Shown: piece after piece, positions 16,511-25,036 of the stretch | How positions within the stretch are numbered: position 1 is the stretch's first letter | How the letters are laid out: each line of letters begins with the position of its first letter | Assembly (NCBI RefSeq): GCF_902859945.1 | Contig: NZ_CADIKL010000001.1 | Location: forward strand, 248,001 to 312,000 | Origin: Paraburkholderia caffeinitolerans | GTDB taxonomy: Bacteria; Pseudomonadota; Gammaproteobacteria; Burkholderiales; Burkholderiaceae | Direction of reading: 5' to 3' | Length of the DNA stretch: 64,000 bases | Notes under the pieces: model-generated | Seen by the model: only the letters and a program-made list of their open reading frames with translations | What the model was told of the DNA's origin: nothing | The model's database searches: none | Program-made: the position numbers and the translations under genes

Positions 16511-17725
16511 GTGACCAATCTTTCTGCGCCAGACACGCCGCTGCGCGACCTTCCAGCGACGCGGCCCGCGGCGGCACAACTGCGGGCGCTGCACATATAT
16601 CGAACCTACTTTCCGGACCCGCCGGGCGGTCTGCAGGAGGCGATCCGGCAAATTGCGCTGGGTTGCTCGCGCTTTGACGTCGAGTCGACGATTTTCACGT
16701 TGTCGCCCGACCCGCATCCCGCCGAACTGCAACGTGAGGAAGGGCGCGTGATCCGCTGCCGCTCGTGGGCCGCGCCGGCTTCGTGCGATCTCGGCGGGCC
16801 GGCGGCATTGCGCCGCTTTCGTGAGTTGTCGGAGTGGGCCGACATCGTGCATTTTCATTTTCCTTGGCCGTTCGGAGACGTGCTCTCGCTCTTCGGTGCG
16901 AGGACCAAGCCCGCAGTCATGACTTATCATTCGGACATCGTGCGTCAGCGCGCGCTCGGTGCAATATACGGGCCGCTCATGCGACGCACGCTGCGCTCGA
17001 TGTCGGCGGTAGTCGCGACTTCCCCCGCGTATGCGCGCACGAGTCCTGTGTTGACCGGCGCAGTCGCACCGGAGCGACTCCACGCCATTCCGCTGGGCAT
17101 CGCCGACTACGCCGACATGCCGATGCCCGAGGGCGAGCGGTTGCTTGCTCGCTTTGGGATCGGCCGGCGGCCCATGTTTCTTTCGCTGGGTGTGCTGCGC
17201 TACTACAAAGGACTCCATACGCTCATTGAGGCCGCCCGACACGTCGACGCCGATTTTGTGATCGCGGGTTCCGGCCCGGAAATGGAGCGCTTGCAGGAAC
17301 TGAAGACACGCGTGGGCGCTGCCAACGTCATCTTCGCGGGCCAAGTCGACGATGAAGAAAAGCGCGTGCTGCTGTCATGCTGCCGCGGACTTGTGCTGTC
17401 CTCTCATCTGCGCTCCGAAGCGTTCGGCATGGTGCTCGTCGAGGCAGCGATGTACGGCAAGCCGATGGTGTCGTGCGAGATCGGCACAGGTACTTCTTTC
17501 GTCAACGAAGACGGGGTGACGGGATGGGTCGTACCGCCTGAGGCGCCCGACGCGCTGGCGGCTGCGATTGAAACGCTTGCTTGCGACGACGCACAGGCTG
17601 ACGCCATGGGGCGGGCGGCACGCGCCCGCTACGAACTGCTGTTCTCGGGCGAAGCGCTGGGCCGAGCGTATAGTCAGCTATACCGCGACGTGATGCATAC
17701 GGCAGGGAGGGCGGTGTCGCGATGA
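16511..17725 (+). CDS. Glycosyltransferase, GT4 family
   Basis: 404 residues from GTG 16511, chosen because CAGGGA lies at a suitable distance upstream; an alternative GTG at 16460 would add 17 residues. The N-terminal domain reads ALHIYRTYFPDPPGGLQEAI (glycine-rich acceptor loop). The C-terminal domain shows FLSLGVLRYYKGLHTLIEAA, VIAGSGPEMERLQEL and SEAFGMVLVEAAMYGKPMV with both catalytic-region glutamates. It resembles the WbaZ/RfaG side of GT4. The stop overlaps the following epimerase start. Confidence 0.87.
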   Translation: MTNLSAPDTPLRDLPATRPAAAQLRALHIYRTYFPDPPGGLQEAIRQIALGCSRFDVESTIFTLSPDPHPAELQREEGRVIRCRSWAAPASCDLGGPAALRRFRELSEWADIVHFHFPWPFGDVLSLFGARTKPAVMTYHSDIVRQRALGAIYGPLMRRTLRSMSAVVATSPAYARTSPVLTGAVAPERLHAIPLGIADYADMPMPEGERLLARFGIGRRPMFLSLGVLRYYKGLHTLIEAARHVDADFVIAGSGPEMERLQELKTRVGAANVIFAGQVDDEEKRVLLSCCRGLVLSSHLRSEAFGMVLVEAAMYGKPMVSCEIGTGTSFVNEDGVTGWVVPPEAPDALAAAIETLACDDAQADAMGRAARARYELLFSGEALGRAYSQLYRDVMHTAGRAVSR

Positions 17726-18681
17726 TCCAGTTCCTGCTTACTGGTGCGAACGGTTTTGTCGGACGGGCGCTTGCCGAACGCGTCGCACGCGGGGGCGACG
17801 ACGTCTGCTGCGTGATCCGCGGTGCGCCCGGCGATGCCGCGGCACAGAGCCGGTATGTCCGTGTCGCCGATAATTTCGCAGGTATAGAGGCGGCATGGCC
17901 GGCGGACCTGCGTCCCGACTGTGTCGTGCATCTGGCGGCGCGGGTTCATATGCTCAACGACCATGCCGCCGATGCTCTCGATGCGTTCCGTCAAACGAAT
18001 GTTGCCGGTACGTTGCGCGTTGCTGAGGCAGCGGTCCGCGCCGGTGTGCGGCGCTTCGTGTTTGTGAGCAGCATCAAGGCGGTGGGGGAACAGGACGGCG
18101 GCACGCCGTTGAGGGAATCCGACGTGCCGCAGCCTCGCGATCCGTACGGCGTGTCCAAACTCGAGGCGGAGCAGGCATTGCGCGAATTTGGCGCTGCGCA
18201 TGGCATGCAGGTGGTGATTGTGCGCCCCCCGCTGGTGTACGGTCCCGGGGTCCGGGCGAATTTCCTCTCGCTGATGAGCGCGCTGGATCGCGGGCTACCA
18301 CTGCCGCTTGGCGCCGTGTATGCACGGCGCAGTCTCGTCTTCGTCGATAATTTGGTCGATGCGCTGGTGCATTGCGCCACCCGCCCTGAAGCGGCGGGGC
18401 AGACGTTTCATGTAAGCGATGGTGTCGATTTGAGCGTGCCGGAACTTGCTCGGACGATCGCGCACCATTTGCAAGTAAGCTGCCGCCTGGTGCCCGTGCC
18501 TGTGCCGTGGCTACGGGCAGTCGGGCGCTTGACTGGCCGTACAGAACAGGTGAGCCGGCTTGTCGAAAGCCTGCGCGTCGATATCCATCACATCAGAGAC
18601 ACGCTGGGCTGGACGCCACCGCTTTCGGCCGATGATGGCCTGCGCGCGACTGCGGATTGGTACCGCGCAAGTCAACGCTAA
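17722..18681 (+). CDS. wbiG: NAD-dependent sugar epimerase/dehydratase (WbiG-like)
   Basis: 319 residues, ATGA-coupled to the upstream transferase. Extended SDR: NAD-binding TGANGFVGRAL at the N-terminus, VHLAARVHML, and catalytic YGVSKLEAE (Tyr-x3-Lys). With the next two genes it reproduces the order epimerase - membrane sugar-phosphate transferase - FlaA1/WbpM-type dehydratase known as wbiG-wbiH-wbiI in Burkholderia O-antigen loci. It likely converts a UDP-4-keto- or UDP-HexNAc intermediate into the sugar used to start the chain. The symbol is by analogy of context and motifs. Confidence 0.75.
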   Translation: MIQFLLTGANGFVGRALAERVARGGDDVCCVIRGAPGDAAAQSRYVRVADNFAGIEAAWPADLRPDCVVHLAARVHMLNDHAADALDAFRQTNVAGTLRVAEAAVRAGVRRFVFVSSIKAVGEQDGGTPLRESDVPQPRDPYGVSKLEAEQALREFGAAHGMQVVIVRPPLVYGPGVRANFLSLMSALDRGLPLPLGAVYARRSLVFVDNLVDALVHCATRPEAAGQTFHVSDGVDLSVPELARTIAHHLQVSCRLVPVPVPWLRAVGRLTGRTEQVSRLVESLRVDIHHIRDTLGWTPPLSADDGLRATADWYRASQR

Positions 18682-18687
18682 AAGTCG

Positions 18688-19713
18688 ATGCAGAATATGG
18701 ACCCGCGCTGGATTTTCATCATTGTTGCAGTCGCAGGACTGGTAGCGAGCGTCGCGATCCTGCGTTTCCTCCTTGCGACCGGACTCGCGTGGCGTCTCGC
18801 CACCGATATCCCGAACGATCGCTCGCTTCATTCGAAGCCGGTGCCGCGGGTGGGTGGCTGGGCCATTGTTCCCGTCGTTTGTGTGTCGATCTGGATCGTT
18901 GCACCGGGGCTCTGGCTTGCAGCCGTGCTTGCACTCGCACTTGCGGTTCTCTCGCAGATCGACGACCGCCGGGGGCTGCCCGCCCGGGTCCGTTTCGCGG
19001 CCCACATCGCCGCTGCCACTGTGTTCGTTGCCGCTACGCCGGGTGCGGTGCCTGTCTGGGTGCTCTTCGTGCTGGGAATTTTGCTGGTCTGGCTCGTGAA
19101 CTTGTACAATTTCATGGATGGCTCTGATGGGCTAGCAGGCGGCATGGCATTGTTCGGCTTCAGCGGCTATGCGCTCGCAGCGGGCTTTGGGCCGCACCCT
19201 GACACTCAACTTGCACTGGCCGCAACCGCTGTCGCTGCCGCTGCCGCGGGCTTTTTATTTTTGAATTTTCATCCTGCCCGGGTCTTTCTGGGCGATGCGG
19301 GCTCAATTCCACTCGGTTTCTTGGCTGGCGCACTTGGCTATTGGGGATGGATGAAATCGGTGTGGCCGATCTGGTTTCCGGCCCTGATTTTTCTGCCTTT
19401 CATTGCTGACGCTAGTGTGACGCTGGTCAAGCGCGTATTGCGCCGCGAGAAGGTATGGTTGCCCCACAAGGAACATTACTATCAGCGCATGGTTAGATTG
19501 GGGATGGGGCACGCGGCTACCGCGAGAGCATGGTATCTCGTCATGGCCGTGGGAGTGGTGATTGCTACATTTGCGCTTGGATTGAAGCCCGTGATGCAGT
19601 GGGTCGTGGCTGGCGCATGGAGCGTCATACTTTTATTCGCAGGCGTGTGCATAGACCGGCGCTGGCAACAATATCAGGGTCGCATGGATAACGCTAAGGT
19701 GATTCGCAAATGA
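18688..19713 (+). CDS. wbiH: Undecaprenyl-phosphate sugar-1-phosphate transferase (MraY/WecA family, WbiH-like)
   Basis: 341 residues, strongly hydrophobic with about ten membrane segments. Family motifs: RSLHSKPVPRVGGW, NLYNFMDGSDGLAGG (Mg2+-binding aspartates), FHPARVFLGDAGSIPLGF and LPHKEHYYQRMVRLG (HxHHxxR-like cytoplasmic loop). It attaches a HexNAc-1-phosphate to undecaprenyl phosphate at the inner membrane, the first committed step of O-antigen or similar glycan synthesis. It lies between the epimerase and the dehydratase that make its likely donor. Start ATG 18688 is six bases after the upstream stop. Confidence 0.85.
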   Translation: MQNMDPRWIFIIVAVAGLVASVAILRFLLATGLAWRLATDIPNDRSLHSKPVPRVGGWAIVPVVCVSIWIVAPGLWLAAVLALALAVLSQIDDRRGLPARVRFAAHIAAATVFVAATPGAVPVWVLFVLGILLVWLVNLYNFMDGSDGLAGGMALFGFSGYALAAGFGPHPDTQLALAATAVAAAAAGFLFLNFHPARVFLGDAGSIPLGFLAGALGYWGWMKSVWPIWFPALIFLPFIADASVTLVKRVLRREKVWLPHKEHYYQRMVRLGMGHAATARAWYLVMAVGVVIATFALGLKPVMQWVVAGAWSVILLFAGVCIDRRWQQYQGRMDNAKVIRK

Positions 19714-21572
19714 TCAAACAGAGAGCTCATTGGCTTTCTCTGGGCGCATTCGGCTTCGATCTGCTTGCCGTCGCCGTTGCCTGGATGTTCGCCTATATCA
19801 TTCGCTTTAACGGCCCGGTTCCAGTCGGCTTCTGGAAAGGCGGGCTGACAGCGCTCATGTGGGTAATCGTTGTGTATGGCTGCATGTTCCGGTTTTATGG
19901 GCTCTATCGCGGCATGTGGGTTTTCGCGAGCCTTCCGGATTTGCTGCGTATTGCAAAGGCAGTTTTTGCCGGCGCAATCCTGGTCATGATTGGCTCGGCG
20001 CTTGTGCGACCGGCGCCGGTTATCCCACGGTCGGTACTCTTAGTCTCACCACTGCTGCTATTTCTCACGATGGGCGGCGCGCGTGCCATCTACCGCGCGA
20101 CCAAAGAGTTCTATTTATACGGTGGCCTAGTCGGCCAAGGTAAGCCGGTGGTAGTGCTGGGTGCGGGTAACGCCGCTGCCAACTTGGTGCGCGAACTCAA
20201 GCGTTCGGGGCAATGGAGGCTGATGGGGCTGCTTGACGACGATCCGCTGAAGGTCGGTCGCGAGATCTACGGCTATCGCGTGCTGGGGCCCATTAGTGCC
20301 TTGCACCAAATCACCGCTGACCTGCGTGTCGAGCACGTCATCATTGCGATGCCGTCCGCGCCGGTGGCCGCGCACCGGCGCATTGCCACGATGTGTGTGC
20401 GCGCCGGGGTGCATGCCATGGTGCTCCCGGCGCTCACGCCACTCAAGGACGGCCAGACCATGCTCTCGCAGGTCCGGCAGATCGACCTCGAGGACCTGCT
20501 CGGACGTGACCCTGTGAGCATCGATACCGCGCACGTTTCGGAGCTGCTCGGAGGGCATGTCGTGCTGGTGACCGGCGCGGGCGGTTCGATCGGGGCGGAA
20601 CTGTGCCGACAGATTTTGCAATACGCGCCCGCACAGCTCGTCGCGCTCGACATCTCTGAGTTCGCGATCTACAAGCTCGAAGAAGAGCTGCGCGTCAAGT
20701 TTCCTGAAGTTGAAATCGTCCCGCTTGTTGGCGACGTAAAGGATTCGTTGCTGCTCGACCTGTTGTTTGGGCGGTATCGACCGTACATCGTTTTCCACGC
20801 TGCGGCATACAAGCATGTTCCGCTCATGGAGCAAGCGAATGCTTGGCAGGCGGTGCGCAACAATGTTCTCGGCACCTATAGCGTTGCGCGCGCGGCGATA
20901 CGTCACGAAGTCGGCCGCTTCGTACTCATTTCGACTGACAAGGCCGTCAATCCTACCAATGTGATGGGCGCGAGCAAGCGCCTCGGGGAAATGGTTTGCA
21001 GCGCGCTACAGTGTGAAACGAGACATACGCAGTTCGAAACGGTCCGTTTCGGCAACGTGCTCGGCAGCGCGGGCAGCGTGATTCCGAAATTTCAGGCGCA
21101 GATCGCGCATGGTGGCCCTGTCACGGTGACGCATCCGGAAATCACTCGATTTTTCATGACCATTCCGGAAGCGTGCCTGCTCGTCCTGCAGGCTTCGAGC
21201 ATGGGACATGGAGGCGAAATCTTCGTACTCGACATGGGGCAACCGGTGAAGATCGCCGATCTCGCGCGCGATCTCATCCGCCTTTCTGGTCTGAGCGAGG
21301 AACAGATCAAGATCGAATTTACTGGCCTGCGTCCGGGGGAAAAACTCTACGAGGAACTGCTTGCGGACGACGAAACCACGACACGTACGCCGTTTCCGAA
21401 GTTACGGATCGCGCGCGCGCGTGAGGTGCCGGACACGCTCCTCGATCACCTTCTGCCGTGGCTGATGCAGCGCAAAATTCCCAGTGACGACGAAGTGAGG
21501 CGCGACTTGCGGCAGTGGATCCCGGAATATCGCTCGCCGGCAAAGCCGGGATTGCGAAGCGTCGCGAACTGA
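19710..21572 (+). CDS. wbiI: UDP-HexNAc 4,6-dehydratase, membrane-anchored WbpM/FlaA1/CapD family (WbiI-like)
   Basis: 620 residues, ATGA overlap with wbiH. The N-terminal ~150 residues contain several membrane spans. A first nucleotide-binding fold follows (VVVLGAGNAAANLVRELK), then the catalytic SDR domain with VTGAGGSIGAELCRQIL and STDKAVNPTNVMGASKR. Methionine replaces the usual catalytic tyrosine in the M-x3-K position, as in WbpM. It is expected to convert UDP-GlcNAc to the 4-keto-6-deoxy sugar en route to QuiNAc or FucNAc. Last gene of the long + operon. Confidence 0.88.
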   Translation: MIKQRAHWLSLGAFGFDLLAVAVAWMFAYIIRFNGPVPVGFWKGGLTALMWVIVVYGCMFRFYGLYRGMWVFASLPDLLRIAKAVFAGAILVMIGSALVRPAPVIPRSVLLVSPLLLFLTMGGARAIYRATKEFYLYGGLVGQGKPVVVLGAGNAAANLVRELKRSGQWRLMGLLDDDPLKVGREIYGYRVLGPISALHQITADLRVEHVIIAMPSAPVAAHRRIATMCVRAGVHAMVLPALTPLKDGQTMLSQVRQIDLEDLLGRDPVSIDTAHVSELLGGHVVLVTGAGGSIGAELCRQILQYAPAQLVALDISEFAIYKLEEELRVKFPEVEIVPLVGDVKDSLLLDLLFGRYRPYIVFHAAAYKHVPLMEQANAWQAVRNNVLGTYSVARAAIRHEVGRFVLISTDKAVNPTNVMGASKRLGEMVCSALQCETRHTQFETVRFGNVLGSAGSVIPKFQAQIAHGGPVTVTHPEITRFFMTIPEACLLVLQASSMGHGGEIFVLDMGQPVKIADLARDLIRLSGLSEEQIKIEFTGLRPGEKLYEELLADDETTTRTPFPKLRIARAREVPDTLLDHLLPWLMQRKIPSDDEVRRDLRQWIPEYRSPAKPGLRSVAN

Positions 21573-21617
21573 GGGTACATGACCCGGAAAATTTCGGGCG
21601 CGCTGCGCACCCAGGCA

Positions 21618-21633
21618 GCACATTGAAATGTGC
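21618..21633. terminator. Short hairpin between convergent genes
   Basis: GCACAT / ATGTGC arms around a TGAA loop lie between the convergent ends of wbiI (21572) and cysC (21672). The stem is only six base pairs with no long T-run, so termination by it alone is uncertain. Confidence 0.25.
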
Positions 21634-21671
21634 CCTATTGTTATCGGAGGTTGTTCAATAATACGCGCTGC

Positions 21672-22250
21672 TCAAATCGGAAGCTGCTCCTTCTTTTTCA
21701 ACTCCGAGATGACGCACGCGTTTAAGGTAAGGTGATCGATGATCTTGTCGACACAGTAATTCACGGGCGCATGCTCGGTCTGCAGAACGAGATCGGGGTG
21801 TGTTGGCGCCTCGTATGGCGAGCCGATGCCTGTGAATTGGGGAATCTCGCCGCGTCGAGCACGCCTGTAGAGGCCCTTAGGGTCACGTTCTTCACAAACG
21901 TACAGAGGCGTGTCGACGAACACTTCCAGGAACGATTCGCGTCCCACGATGCGCCGCGCGTTCTCGCGGTGCGCCACTTCAGGAGAAATCGTCGCGGCCA
22001 CAGCGATGAAACCTTCCTTGCAGAAGAGCGCTGCCACATGCGCTACCCGCCTGAGATTCTCAGTGCGTTCGGCTTCGCTAAACCCAAGATCTGAATTGAG
22101 TCCGGTGCGCAGGGCATCTCCATCCAATATAGTCGCGCGCAGGCCGAGCGATTGAATGCGCTCGACCAGCGCATGCGCAATTGTTGATTTACCCGCCCCA
22201 GACATGCCGGTGAGCCAGACTACTCTTCCCTTCGACGTTTGTGTTTCCAC
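21672..22250 (-). CDS. cysC: Adenylyl-sulfate (APS) kinase
   Basis: 192 residues if started at the GTG ending at 22250, which has AAGGGG nine bases upstream on the minus strand; longer in-frame extensions lack family similarity. P-loop GMSGAGKST at residues 15-23, [16 protein letters not shown] for APS binding, the ISP motif and a lid segment with YEAPTHPDL. It phosphorylates APS to PAPS with ATP. It is a stand-alone kinase, not fused to CysN, and sits in the polysaccharide region near a sulfotransferase-like gene (25037), far from the cysteine operon at the right end. This suggests PAPS supply for sulfation. Confidence 0.9.
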   Translation of the reverse strand: METQTSKGRVVWLTGMSGAGKSTIAHALVERIQSLGLRATILDGDALRTGLNSDLGFSEAERTENLRRVAHVAALFCKEGFIAVAATISPEVAHRENARRIVGRESFLEVFVDTPLYVCEERDPKGLYRRARRGEIPQFTGIGSPYEAPTHPDLVLQTEHAPVNYCVDKIIDHLTLNACVISELKKKEQLPI

Positions 22251-22499
22251 TTCAGCGAACCCCTTCTCGCGCGCAAGCGGCGCGTTCGAATGGGAATTTT
22301 TATCGAAGGGCGGCTTGATGTAAAGCCAATGTAATAAACTGCAACATAGATTGTATGAAATATGCGACGCAGGCCATGCGCCCGGGACGCAGAATCCCCC
22401 GTAAACAAAGGCTGAGCGTGTCCGAGCGGCTCGATGCACGAACAACGTCAGAATTATTTCGTAGTATTACGGGGCCTTGCCGCCGATGTACGACGATGG

Positions 22500-23531
22500 C
22501 TACCGATATCCCGCAGGGTTGCGTACCTGCCAGCGCCAGTGATCCCTGCACATGCGCTCCATGCCGAATTGCGCCGTCCAGCCGAGAAGTTTTTCGGCAG
22601 TGGCGGGATTGGCGTAGCATTCGGGGATATCGCCTGGTCGCCGCGCGACTATCTCGTAGGGCACGGGTCGGCCCGAGGCCACCTCGAACGCCTTCACCAC
22701 GTCCAGGACGCTATACCCGCGCCCGGTGCCGAGATTAACTACAAAGCTTTCGTCGTGCAGGACGAGGGCATCGAGTGCGGACAAGTGCCCGCGTGCGAGA
22801 TCGACCACGTGAATGTAGTCGCGCACGCCTGTGCCGTCTGGCGTGGGGTAATCGCCGCCGAATACGCATAGCTTCTCGAGCTTGCCAACAGCGACTTGCG
22901 CGACGAACGGCATCAGGTTGTTCGGCAGTCCGGCGGGGTCCTCGCCTATCAGTCCACTTTCGTGGGCTCCAACCGGATTGAAGTAACGCAGCACGGCGAT
23001 ACGCCAGCTCGTATCGGATACCGTAAGGTCCCGCAGAATCTGTTCGGCGATCAGCTTTGATTGGCCGTAAGGGTTGGTGGCGGAGAGCGGGAACGTTTCG
23101 TCGATTGGTGAGCGTTCTGGCGTGCCGTAGACTGTGGCTGAGGAACTGAAGACGAATTGCTTGACCCCGTGCCGGCGCATGACGTCGAGCACGACCAGAA
23201 GGCCGTCCAGATTGTTGCGGTAGTACTCGATTGGCTTCGCGACCGATTCGCCCACTGCCTTTAATGCAGCGAAGTGAATCACGCCGCTGATCACATGCTT
23301 GCCGAAGATGACGTTAAGCGAAGTTTCGTCGCGTACGTCGGCGTCGTAGAACGTGACTGGCTTGCCGGTGATTTGAGTCACTCGTGCGAGCGCTTCGCGG
23401 TGGCTGTTCACGAGGTTGTCGACAACGATCACGTCGTAGCCGCCATTTAGCAGTTCCACGCACGTGTGCGAGCCAATATAGCCCGCGCCGCCCGTGACGA
23501 GGATAGTCCCTTTCGAAGTTGTCTCAGCCAT
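22500..23531 (-). CDS. galE: UDP-glucose 4-epimerase
   Basis: 343 residues. TGGAGYIGSHTCVELL NAD site at the N-terminus, NLDGLLVVLDVM, SSATVYG and the catalytic YGQSKLIAE (Tyr-x3-Lys). Length matches GalE. It interconverts UDP-glucose and UDP-galactose (possibly the GlcNAc/GalNAc pair) in the cytoplasm and supplies donors to the surrounding glycosyltransferases. Transcribed with the downstream cysC and the upstream glycosyltransferase on the minus strand; the 249-base gap to cysC may contain a separate promoter. Confidence 0.93.
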   Translation of the reverse strand: MAETTSKGTILVTGGAGYIGSHTCVELLNGGYDVIVVDNLVNSHREALARVTQITGKPVTFYDADVRDETSLNVIFGKHVISGVIHFAALKAVGESVAKPIEYYRNNLDGLLVVLDVMRRHGVKQFVFSSSATVYGTPERSPIDETFPLSATNPYGQSKLIAEQILRDLTVSDTSWRIAVLRYFNPVGAHESGLIGEDPAGLPNNLMPFVAQVAVGKLEKLCVFGGDYPTPDGTGVRDYIHVVDLARGHLSALDALVLHDESFVVNLGTGRGYSVLDVVKAFEVASGRPVPYEIVARRPGDIPECYANPATAEKLLGWTAQFGMERMCRDHWRWQVRNPAGYR

Positions 23532-23559
23532 GCCCTGTTTCCGTGAGTGCGAAAGTCGG

Positions 23560-24729
23560 TCAAAACGTCAATCCGGTGATTTCCCGGATCAGTTTCTGGT
23601 AGCGTTGTACCACAACCCGCTCGTCGAATTCTTTTGCAATTTTTTTTCGACCGTTTGATGCCATGGCCGCGCGCTGAGCAAAAGTCAGATCGAGCATGCG
23701 AGCGAGTGAGGTGGCGAGTGCATCCGGATTGCGCGCCTCGCACAAAAGGCCGTTCACGCCGTGTTCGACTACTTCACGGCAGCCCGGGACATCGGTGGCG
23801 ACAATCGGGCGGCCCATAGCGCTTGCCTCCATCAGGGTGCGCGGCACGCCTTCGCGATATGAGGGCAGGACGACGCAGTCAGCATTCGCGATGTACGGAC
23901 GCACGTCCGCCGTTTCGCCCAGATATTCAATCACGCCTTCGCTTTCCCAGGTGGCGACTTCCTCGCGGGAGATCGCACTGGGGTTGTCGACACCTGCGGG
24001 GCCGAGTAGCTGAAAGCGAGCTTCAGGGGCGTGCATGCGCAGGCGTCGGGCTGCTTCGACATATTCACCGATACCTTTGTCCCACAGCAACCGTCCAATC
24101 AGGACAAAGACGAATTCGCGGCGCTCTGGCAGCGGCGTGAAGGCGAATTCGATCAGGTCAACGCCCTCTCCGTGAAGGAGGCGCGCCCTCTCCGGATGTG
24201 CCAGTAAATTTTGACTTCTGAACGCGGTCTCATCATCGCGATTGAGAAACCAGACCTCGTGGGGGAAGCGGAATGCAAAACGGTAAAGTAACTTGGCGAT
24301 ATTTGCAGTTCGACTCTTTTGGATGAATACATAGCCTAATCCGGTCGTTACCGCGACTGAAGGCGTGCGCGCGAGCCATGCTGCAATCGAGCCATAGATG
24401 TTCGGTTTGATTGTGTAATGAAACACAATATCCGGCCGGAGATCGCGGTAGTGCCGATAGAGAGCGTGGAGTGTCTGTAGGTCGTCAATCGGGTTGGTGC
24501 CTTTTGAGGCGACCGGCAGATCGATGCAGTGACAACCCATGGCGACAAGTGGTTCGAATGTGCGATCACGCGGCGCGAGGATGAGAACTTCGGCTCCGGC
24601 GCTGGCGAGTGCACGCAGGAGTCCCTGACGGTACGTGTATATCGCCCATGCAGTGTTGCAAACAAGTGCGACACGCAGGCGTGCGGCCTTGCTGCTTGCA
24701 TCTGATGATGCTGTAGCGGTGAGTTTCAC
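23560..24729 (-). CDS. Glycosyltransferase, GT4 family (PglA/WbpH-like)
   Basis: 389 residues from ATG at 24729. The N-terminal domain (VALVCNTAWAIYTYRQGLL, HYTIKPNIYGSIAA, TGLGYVF) is typical of GT4 enzymes that add HexNAc to lipid-linked bacillosamine- or QuiNAc-type sugars. The C-terminal domain has LIGRLLWDKGIGEYVEAA, LLGPAG, LPSYREGVPRTLMEASAMGRPIV and a complete E-x7-E region. First gene of the minus-strand group with galE and cysC. It probably extends the glycan initiated by the WbiH-type enzyme. Confidence 0.85.
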   Translation of the reverse strand: MKLTATASSDASSKAARLRVALVCNTAWAIYTYRQGLLRALASAGAEVLILAPRDRTFEPLVAMGCHCIDLPVASKGTNPIDDLQTLHALYRHYRDLRPDIVFHYTIKPNIYGSIAAWLARTPSVAVTTGLGYVFIQKSRTANIAKLLYRFAFRFPHEVWFLNRDDETAFRSQNLLAHPERARLLHGEGVDLIEFAFTPLPERREFVFVLIGRLLWDKGIGEYVEAARRLRMHAPEARFQLLGPAGVDNPSAISREEVATWESEGVIEYLGETADVRPYIANADCVVLPSYREGVPRTLMEASAMGRPIVATDVPGCREVVEHGVNGLLCEARNPDALATSLARMLDLTFAQRAAMASNGRKKIAKEFDERVVVQRYQKLIREITGLTF

Positions 24730-25036
24730 AAATGACGCGAGATAGTGGTGGGCTGGTCGAGACGAGCGTGTGGCATTTTAGCCGACTACGAAGGATACGA
24801 AGGCCGGCCTCTTTGGTGTTGATTCGAGCAGATCGTGCCGCTAGTGCGGCGTCCTCTGCGCTATGATGCTACTTCAGCGATTGGTGGTGAGGTGGCGCAA
24901 CCGCCTTGCGATTCAGATTGGCGAGATTTGCAGGAAAACAACAATCGATCCCCGGTCTGCCCCAAAGCGTATTAACGATCATTTTCTCCGAGATGCGAGG
25001 TTGCGATATCGTTTGTTATGCGAATCGTGAAAACTA
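24730..25036. other. Divergent intergenic region, no gene seen
   Basis: 307 bases between the divergent glycosyltransferase (-) and sulfotransferase-like (+) genes. Composition becomes more AT-rich toward 25036. It must hold promoters in both directions, but no clear -35/-10 pair or operator could be picked by eye. Confidence 0.5.
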
